Shown: positions 56,078 through 64,000 of the stretch, piece by piece
How positions within the stretch are numbered: position 1 is the stretch's first letter
How the letters are laid out: each line of letters starts with the position of its first letter
Assembly (NCBI GenBank): GCA_007026445.1
Contig: VDMD01000011.1
Span: 62,001-126,000 of the forward strand
Direction: 5' to 3'
Source of the DNA: Schizophyllum amplum
Taxonomy: Eukaryota > Basidiomycota > Agaricomycetes > Agaricales > Schizophyllaceae
DNA: 64,000 nt
Notes under the pieces: generated by a model
Database searches by the model: none
What the model was told of the DNA's origin: nothing
The model's input: only the letters and a program-made list of their open reading frames with translations
Program-made: the position numbers and the translations under genes

Positions 56078-59000
56078 ATGGGCGCCTGCATATCCTCCTC
56101 GGGAGGTATCGAGGTGTCGGACGCGGACAAGGCCCTGCACAGGGAGGCGGAGAAGCAGCTGAAGGAGGTACGTTGCCTGGCCACTTCTCGCGGACTCGGC
56201 TGACCAAGTTCCAGGCCAAGGTCAAGTTGCAGCACCAGGTCAAGGTGGGTGGAGAGAAGAAAAGCTATTCAGCGACTTTGCTGACACGCAGCAGGTTTTG
56301 CTACTGGGCTCAGGAGACTCGGGCAAGTCGACGATCCTCAAGGTGCGTTCCCCAGCGCCTCTCTTGTCCCCCTCGCTCACTTTCGGCTTTCTCGTCCCTA
56401 GCAAATGCGCCTCATCCACAAGCTACCCTTCTCCGCCCAAGAAACGGAGTCTTACCGCCAACTCGTCTTCGACAACCTCACGCGCGGGCTCAAGTACGTG
56501 CTCGACGCAATGGACGACATGGAGCTTCAGGTCCTGGACGAGCACCTCCCCTACATCGACCTCGTCGAGAACGCGCGAGATCTGCGGGACGGCGAGGCCT
56601 TCCCCGAGCACTTCTACGAGCCGCTCAAGGCCCTCTGGGCGGACCCCGCCGTGCAGCACGCCTGGGAGCGCGGGAACGAGGCCGCGCTACCAGAAAAGTA
56701 CGTCCGTCTCATGACCCGCCCCCGCTCTCTCCCCTCTCTTATCACCCCCACACAGCCTGACCTACTTCTTCGCCTCCCTCGACCGCCTCTTCGACCCCGC
56801 CTACGTGCCCACCGAGCAAGATATCATCCAATGCCGCGCGCGCACCATTGGCATTACCGAGACTACGTTCTCCCTCAGGGATCACGAAATGCTCATGGTC
56901 GATGTGGGCGGGCAAAAGAGCGAGCGCCGGAAGTGGATACACTGCTTCCAGGACGTCACAAGTATCTTGTTCCTCGTGAGCTTGAGCGGGTATGATCAGT
57001 GTCTGGTGGAGGATAAGGACGCGGTGAGTGAAATCGGCTTTTTTATTCTATCTTATTTGTTTAGTTTGCTGTGTTCTTCCTTATTCTTTTTTCTGTTCTC
57101 CTTTGTTTTGTATCGGGATGTCAGACGGCGTCGCTTGTGTCTCTCTTTCCGCTCTTCAGAATATGTCGGACTGACGAGCTACCCGTAGAATCAAATGCAA
57201 GACGCGATGACGATATGGGACTCGATATGTCACTCGCAGTGGTTCAAACAGACGTCCATCGTAAGTTTTTCTGGACTATCTTTTTTTTCGATGACTGCAT
57301 TTCAGCCGTGGCTTGTGCTGCTGGCAGGTCGGGCGCGGTAGATGCTGTCGGAAGCTCCGCCGAGCTTGTAGCGGTGCCGGCCGCTGCTTGCACTGCTGGC
57401 ACTTCTGATATGACACATGGTGTCGCCATAACTCTATTTGGGTTGCGTCTCGCCATAACTCTCGATCCCACCACATCTCTTGCCCCCACTGCAGCTCTCG
57501 ATCTCGCTGTGTGACTTCGCTGACATCCACCTCCCTCTCTAGATCCTGTTCTTGAACAAGAACGACCTCTTCCAGCGCAAAATCCCACACTCCGACATCA
57601 AAAACTTTTTCCCAGTGCGTTTTATTTCTTTTCTTTTCTTGCACTTCCTTTCTCTTGTTATTCTTCCTTCGATTTCTTTGGCAATCTTCGATTCCTTTTG
57701 CAACCTTCGATACCTTTCGCGATCTCCGATTCCTTTCACAATCTCCGATTCCTTTCGCAACCTTCGATTCCTTTCGCAACCTTCGATTCCTTTCGCAACC
57801 TTCGATTCCTTTCGCAACCTTCGATACCTTTCGCAGCCTTCGATACCTTTCGCAACCTTCTCCCATTCCTTTGTTGCTTCTCCCATTTCTTCGTTTTTTC
57901 TTTGTTTGCGGTCCTTTCGTTCATGGCCCTTTCGTTCATGTTTCCTCCGTTCATGGTTCCTCTGTTCATGATCCTCCTGTGCATGGTCCTTCTGTTCATT
58001 GATCCTTCCGCTCATTCGCCGCGTCCCCCATCCCTCATCACGTCGCTTGCCCGACGATGCACCGGTCTATGAGCTCATCACGTATACGCATCTTTCTCGC
58101 CTGTTGACACCAACCGAGCCTGTTGACATCATCTTTGCTTGTTGGGCACGTTGAAGCGCATTGAACCTCTTATTTGGTTTACATCTTTTTGTGCTCGTTG
58201 GCATCTTTCCTTGCTTGCTCGACATCTTCCGTGCCCTCCGGTCCTTTCGCTTTCCTTGACGTGCTCCTTGCCCAATGACATTATCCTTGCTTGCCGACAT
58301 GATGTTTGCCTGCCGACATTTTCAATGCCCATGATTGTACTCCCTCCCGTCTCCACCAATGGTGTCCTCCCCCAATCTCTGCACCTCATCAACCTCAACA
58401 CCAAACTTACCACCCGCCCGCAGGATTTTGACGGCGAACCCGGGGACGTCCGTGCCGGCCGCGACTATTTTAAGAAGCGGTTCGCCAAGCTGGCGCAGAA
58501 GGCCGGCCGGAATAAGGAGCGGGAGATCTACATACAGTGAGTGGTCCTTCCGTCTCGAATGGGTGGTCTTTCCGTTTTGTATGAGGAGTATCGGGCTGTT
58601 ATGAGGGGTATTCGTCTGGTATGCTGGGTGGTGGGTGTAGCGGCGAGAGAACCGACGGAGCGGGGTGGAGCAGGGGGCGGTTGTGTGGCACTGTTTGGCT
58701 TTGTGGGCGACTTGGGGTCACGTGCACGTGGGTGGTGGTTTGGCTGCATGACTTCTCGGACGCGCAAGTCACCCGCTCGACAGGGCGTTGTCTCGCATTC
58801 ATAGCCCTCCTGTCAATGCTTACATTACCCCTTCGACGTTGACGTGCTTTACCCGCGTCACGGCTTTACCCCCTTCTGATACTCCGCTCCTGCTAACATT
58901 ACCCTCAACGCTCGCCCGACACGTATTTACTCACCACCCTCCTAGCATAACAACAGCCACCGATACAGCAATGTTACGAGTGGTCATGGCCGCGGTCGAA

Positions 59001-59257
59001 GGTGCGTTCTTCCTTCCCTCGCTTTCGCCGGATCGTAACGCTGACTGCCTCCCTTTCCCACAATCTAGAGTGAGTCTTCCTTCCCTTTGTCTGCTTTTGT
59101 TTGTTCCCCCTTCTCCTTTCGGCGTGCGCCTTGTTTCCTCCTTTCCCCCGGTGCTCTGCTCTGCTGTTGGCTTCGTGGCGTCGGACGCGCGCTGAAACCC
59201 CTTCGCCCACATAGCATCGTCTTGCGCTCCAATCTGGAGGTCGCGGCGCTGATGTAG
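56078..59257 (+). CDS. heterotrimeric G-protein alpha subunit
   Basis: Exons 56078-56167, 56215-56244, 56295-56342, 56402-56697, 56756-57023, 57189-57260, 57543-57614, 58424-58536, 58946-59001, a predicted single nucleotide at 59069, and 59215-59257 give 362 aa. MGACISSSG allows N-myristoylation at Gly2 and palmitoylation at Cys4. Nucleotide motifs: P-loop LLLGSGDSGKST (Asp replaces the usual Glu), switch I RARTIGITET with the catalytic Arg about 182, MVDVGGQKSERRKWIHCF with Gln about 208, FLNKNDLF, and ITTATDT where most G-alphas have TCAT. The C-terminal helix ends NLEVAALM without the Cys used by pertussis toxin. It couples seven-helix receptors to cAMP or MAPK signalling. The subfamily looks like a divergent basidiomycete one. 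Confidence 0.9.
57665..57862 (+). repeat. 19-bp minisatellite inside G-alpha intron 7, about ten units
   Basis: CTTCGATTCCTTTCGCAAC repeats head to tail with few changes. It is followed at about 57905-58005 by a second array of TTCGTTCATGGTCC-like units. Together they make this intron 809 nt, against the usual 50 in this window. Confidence 0.9.
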
Positions 59258-60936
59258 TCGCGCTACTCAGGCCCGCTGCCCGCGCCCTTGCCCATGCACA
59301 CCATTCCCACCCATCCTATGTCCGCGCACACTACACCCTCTCCTGACACCCCCCTCCATCTGTCTCAGCACATATATGTTTCCCGTTCTTTGCATTCCTA
59401 CCTTATTTTATCGCTGTCTTGGGAACAACCGGCTGAACGTGCATGTCTTCCGCCGCCTACTCCGCCCTGATCGTGACGCAACTCCGTGTTCCGTGTCATG
59501 CTCGCTAAACAAACATGCAACACCCGCCGATCACCCAATGGTACTCGGTCGATCTTCTGGTGCTCCGCACGCTCGCACGGACATCCTCCTCCGACGCGAA
59601 CACTCCGCGCCGATGAACGACGATCGCCAAAACTGTCGCACGAACGTCTGTCTAATGGCCGGTCACCTGCGTTCGCCTCCGTGACCGGATCCGTCTTTCG
59701 CGCCGCCAGCTCGATCATCAGTTCGAACGTGAGTGGCCACCGTGGGTGTCAGTAGTTGAATGGCGTGGCTCACGCCTTGTTGTCGTCAGATTCGAGCGAT
59801 CATGCTATGAGGCAGAGCTTGTGGAAGAAGCGCCGGGCCATCAGAGCGGTTTGGTGGGACGGAGGTCGGGATCATCATGCTGGATAGATCGTGGGAGGGC
59901 TGGCGAAATTTTGCCTCGGCCAGGCAGTCCTAGACTCCGCGCATCTCATAACGGCCCAGGGTGGCACGCGTGCTTTCGTCGGCAATGCAGCAGCGTATCA
60001 TACGGCTACCGCACCCATCATCCGTGCACATTCTCCGCCATCGGTTCTCGAATCATCTCCCACTTCTGACCTCCGTCCGCACGCACCGTCTACTCGCCTC
60101 TGCATACGCACTTCATATACATCTCCACCTCACATAGCCTTCGTCGCACTGCATCACCATACTCCCTTCCGACCACGCACCATTCGCATCGAGTGTTACT
60201 TCGTCCGTCGCATATGCGTACATATCACGTCCATTTTCTCATCCGGGGCCCTTCGTCTGTGCTTACTCTTTTTGTCTATAACCGGCCCCGTGTCTACCCC
60301 AACGGCCCTAGAGGTCGAACTCACGCATCGCGAGCCCGGCTGGCGTGTCTTTATCATTATTGGTTTGCAGTTCATTTACGCTACACTACGTATACACTTT
60401 CACATTCGGGCGTGTAATGCTATTCGTGTGAGACATGAATCCCAGTTATTTAGGATGAGATTTCGACGTGAGGTCGACAGATCGCTAGTCAAACTTTCAT
60501 GAACAGTAGTCCGTACCCAGTCGACCATGACCGGTCGCCTTAGCCTCTCAGGCTCGACTGCCCGCTGTATCATAAGCCAGCGCATCACCATAAATCGCTG
60601 CAGCGCTTCGCCTCCATCGCGCTCGAGAGGTTAACACTGCGTCCTAGCCGGCTGACCACGCCACCGGTCGGAGCTCCCTGGTCATCTAAGATTGTCGTCA
60701 TTGTTTTCTGAGTTACGCAACCCAATCCCAAAGGATCACTGATGGACCACTGGCAAAGTGAGGATATCAGGAGAAGATGAGGGAATGCGTAGGTCGTACA
60801 ATCCAGCTAGCGGAGGTGAGGCGATACAATGCATGTAAAATAAGTAAGGTAGGAGGTCCGACACGGACGAGTTGGGGCAAGGCGAGCCGACCCGGCGAGG
60901 AAGACAGAAAAGATGGTAGGTAATCCCCCAAGCTCA
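59258..60936. other. intergenic between G-alpha and gtaA-like 2, no gene recognised
   Basis: 1.7 kb between the two 3' ends. Frames at 59890-60500 are open but have no family resemblance and no supporting splice pattern. Confidence 0.45.
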
Positions 60937-63900
60937 CTATAAATCCCGATATTCTGGCGGCGGCGCATCCGTCTGCTGCATCCTCAACACTTCCATCTCC
61001 CGCCTCATATTCGCTATCTCCTCTCGTAGCTCGTGCTCTGGCAGGCGCCCATTGTGTGCCCTAGCCACATCCCCTCTTGACGCTCCCGAGACGTCTTCCC
61101 CGAGCGCACCCACGCGGATAGACCCATCTGCTAGTGGCCCAGAGCCCTGCCGCTGCGCCGCATCCAACCGCGCACGCGCAACCTTCGATCTTGATTGCAA
61201 CGGTGCGCTTTGTGGACCCAGCGCAGCCCCATCGCCATCTGGCCGCCCGTTCCCCGCACTTCCATGAGCCAGAGCACTCCCGTGCAGTTGCTGCATCTGC
61301 CGATTTCCCTTCGTCGCGCTTGCGAGGCGGTGCCCAGGTAAGTACACTGGCAGCGACTCGTGTTCGCCCACCTGCCGACCGCCGTATTGATCAAACGGCT
61401 CCGCCTCGTATCCTGTTCCAGAGTACAGGGCATGGGACTGCTGACGCGCCGAGCGCCGGCGGAGTGCGAACCAGACGAGCGCCCCGCCGAGGGCGAGGAC
61501 GGCCAGGCCGCCGACGACGCTGCCAGCAATGACGCCCACAGGCGTGGCGGTGTCCCTGGAGGGGGCAGAGGCAGAAGAAGAAGGGGAGGCGGGCACGGTG
61601 ATGCCAGTGGTGGTCAGGCTGTAGGGGTGTATCACTGAGCGGTTACAGTTTGGCGCAAAACGATGAGTGCGCACTCAAGAGCTAAGAGGGCGAACATCGC
61701 GCCCTGTGCGGGACTTGCCGACCCGCTCTGCATCATGCCTGAGTTCTGATCATACGCGCTCGGAAATGCTCCATCGAGGGAAGCGTTGGACGTCCTAGCC
61801 CATACGGTCTGTAGCAGCGAATCCCTCATAGAATTGTTGGGCGCAGAGGCGGCGGCAAAAATCATCCAGTCTAGAGTGCACCCAAAGATATGAGCAAGGG
61901 ATGCGATAGAACGAGTCATGACGATCTCACCGGAGCGCACTGTACTCGATGAGCCGTCGAAGGAGATACCGTAATGTGCGCTTGCATCAGAGAAGGAGAG
62001 GCTGACGGCTTCGTACGCCTACAGGAAACCCCTTGTCATAAAATTATGAAGGATATTGAAAGAAAAGAAACGTACGGCATCCGGCACGAACTTAGTTTGC
62101 AACAACTTGTCCGCAAAGACGTTGTATATCATGCCATCTGCCGAGTTGATGCCACCTGCAACCTTGTCCGCCCACGAGCTCATATACAATGATGCATTGC
62201 TCTGCACGAATTACGTGGGTTAGCAAGAACGAGGCGCGACGCGATCAAGGACGACGAAACGGACTCAAAGCGAACACTAACCAAGTACGATACCGAGTCT
62301 TCCGACTTGTCTAGCGCATCTGAGATGCCCGCCATCGCTCGGATGCCCATGATGCCCTTTAGCGCAACGTTGGCGTTGTCCCCGCCGTTCACGTCATTCG
62401 GCAGCTTCCTAACGATAACTGGTCAGTCTCATGCCACGCCTTGTAACAAAATAAGACGCACTGCGAACTCGCCGGCCTCTGAGTGTTCTGCACGAGGTAG
62501 TCCGCCCACTTCTTGAAGCTGTCGTACTAAGCAGAGAAGGGCATGTTCAGTACGGAGTTCGTATAAGCGAAGCAGGGGAAAGAAACCCACATGTCTGTTG
62601 ATCAGGTATCTGCTGCCGGATATCTGCGCTTGCGCGTAGGCCATGATCAGCATATCGCCGGCCGCTTCGATGGCTTGGAACTGAGCAGGCGCCTCATTGC
62701 CATCTGCGATAGGATAGGACGAACCTATCCATCCAAGCGTGGGTTCAGTTGAGATGACGGGGGACTGTAACTGCCACGAAGCTCACCCAGATCAGGCACA
62801 GGGTAATCCTTGGTATACGCTGTCGAGGACTCGAACTTCAGGAGGGGTTCGAGCAGGTATTGCCCCCAGGTTGCGTTCAGGTACAAGAATGCGGGCCAGG
62901 CAGCGTACAGCGTCTCCACGGCGTTTACGCGCCTGAAATGCATTGACGTGAGTTCAATGAAGGTGAGATTGGGAGATATACACGTACTGCGAGTCGCCTG
63001 ATTGTCGCATGAATGCCAGCACGTCGTCCGCATCGTTATTGTCGTTCGTGGTCCATTCCACACCAGCAAGAGTCTGTCGCGCGCCCAAAGCTACCAGGTC
63101 GGCGTAGTCGGAGGACACGTAGCCTGCCGCGTCCATAATCTTCGAGTCGAGGGCATCCGCACGTTTGACGGCATCATCATAATCAGCGATGAACGCCTGA
63201 AACTAAGTAGCGCTCGGATTCAGCAGAATGTTAGCGCCCGTGTTCATCTCAGTACACGTACAGCATCGTCCGCGTTCGAGTACTCCGTCAGGAAGTAGGG
63301 GTAGCGTTCCTGGGTGGAGTCGCCCGCGTCGTACTCTATGACAGGCCGGCGGGCAAAGCCGAGCGCGAACACAGCCTCGTCCTCATCGCTGGAGACATCG
63401 CCCATGTCCCAAGAGAGGGCGAACACGGGCCACCGGTAGTAGATGGCGCGTGTCGCCGTATCCGCGGAGTTTTTGAGGTTGCGCGTACTGTAAAACTGCT
63501 CGCGTATGGTTTCCGCATCGCCTGTCTGCCACGTAACTGCGGAAGACTGCGAATGCATTCTGAACCTTGTAAAAGACGGCCACTGGCGGCGAAGCAGACG
63601 TACATTGGCTACACCATAGTAGAGCGTGCCGTCCTGCGCGAGGCCGCTCTCCTCCACCATCGGCTGGGGATCCTGCGGGATGGCTTTGTGATAGATGGAG
63701 TTTGCGGTCGTGGTCGTGTCCCATTCGACGATGGTTGCGAGGTCGTGGGACAGCCATTCCGCGCTGACGTCGGAGTAGAACTGGACGGAGTGGGAGGAGC
63801 CATCGGTTGAGACCGCCTTCATGGAAAAGTACACGAACGGCATGGACTGCTTGACGAGGTCGTCTGGCTGCGGGAGGTCAGAGGTCGGTGCAAGGAGGAG

Positions 63901-64000
63901 GAATCTTGTGCACGCACCTCGATTGGACTCATCCATGTCGCTGTGATTTGTACAGGGCCCGCTTGAGATGTTTGTATGGTCCGCGTTGGCGATACGCGCC
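60937..64000 (-). CDS. GtaA-like glutaminase family protein 2 (5' end outside window)
   Basis: Twelve exons are visible (64000-63918 partial, 63867-63604, 63546-63262, 63202-62988, 62932-62787, 62724-62591, 62526-62462, 62408-62282, 62201-62076, 62018-61931, 61870-61675, 61618-60937). Ten match the exon lengths of gtaA-like 1 exactly (264, 285, 215, 146, 134, 65, 127, 126, 196 nt and the phase of the partial one); only the 88-nt and last exons differ. The DUF5127/DUF4965 regions, Ser/Thr stalk and membrane helix (PVGVIAGSVVGGLAVLALGG) are conserved. The cytosolic tail is 70-80 residues shorter but keeps the coiled coil (ELREEIANMRREMEVLR) and ends PPPEYRDL. Signal peptide and exon 1 lie beyond 64000. 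It is tail to tail with paralogue 1. Confidence 0.87.

Noticed and set aside
57665..58010. CRISPR-like direct repeat array
   Set aside because: Units are contiguous without unique spacers, and the array lies in an intron of a eukaryotic gene. It is a minisatellite.
59891..60502. Possible gene downstream of G-alpha
   Set aside because: The frame is open but has no recognisable domain, biased composition or splice support, and the upstream part does not begin at a convincing start.

Overview
The window is nuclear DNA of a filamentous basidiomycete, most likely an Agaricomycete such as a wood-decay polypore. The evidence is GC-rich coding sequence, many introns of about 45-65 nt with GTRNGY...YAG borders, and lineage-typical gene types: PL3 pectate lyase, GtaA-like glutaminases with many introns, MYND-finger proteins, F-box proteins and fungal GT1 glycosyltransferases. 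Exon borders were set by hand from splice signals, frame continuity and, where possible, paralogue comparison. They are predictions, not transcript-backed.

Left third (1-25.8 kb) is an unstable region. A unit made of a UDP-glycosyltransferase (UGT) gene followed by an F-box gene occurs twice in opposite orientations: UGT2 plus F-box A on the minus strand (7.4-4.2 kb), and UGT3 plus F-box B on the plus strand (16.3-25.8 kb). A third UGT copy (UGT1, 1.6-3.1 kb, two frameshifts) and a short UGT relic (about 4.0 kb) lie beside the minus-strand unit. Only UGT2 looks intact. UGT3 is split by a hAT-type element with an 8-bp target duplication. It is also flanked by two inverted copies of one non-autonomous TA-target element, each of which was hit by further elements, giving up to three nested levels. 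Between the arms sit a COP9 subunit 7 gene and a low-complexity gene with heptad repeats. The 20.1-24.5 kb stretch has no convincing gene.

Middle (26-48 kb) is ordinary, gene-dense housekeeping sequence: rtf2, MED21, a FluG-N-like amidohydrolase, a 12-exon ChaC-type gamma-glutamylcyclotransferase, a pectate lyase, a MYND-finger protein, a membrane-anchored S33 (TAP-like) serine peptidase, RGP1, an intron-containing tRNA-Ala(CGC), a coiled-coil protein and a PSP1-domain protein.

Right (48-64 kb): a minisatellite-rich spacer, then APC11, then two GtaA-like genes tail to tail (the second runs off the window) with a G-protein alpha subunit gene between them. The two GtaA-like proteins share exon lengths, a membrane anchor, a coiled-coil cytosolic tail and a terminal PPEY motif. 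The G-alpha gene appears to need a one-nucleotide microexon to keep its C-terminal helix in frame.

Most unusual items: the predicted 1-nt exon, the inverted UGT/F-box duplication with its dated stack of nested transposons, and the PPxY-tailed membrane glutaminase-like pair.
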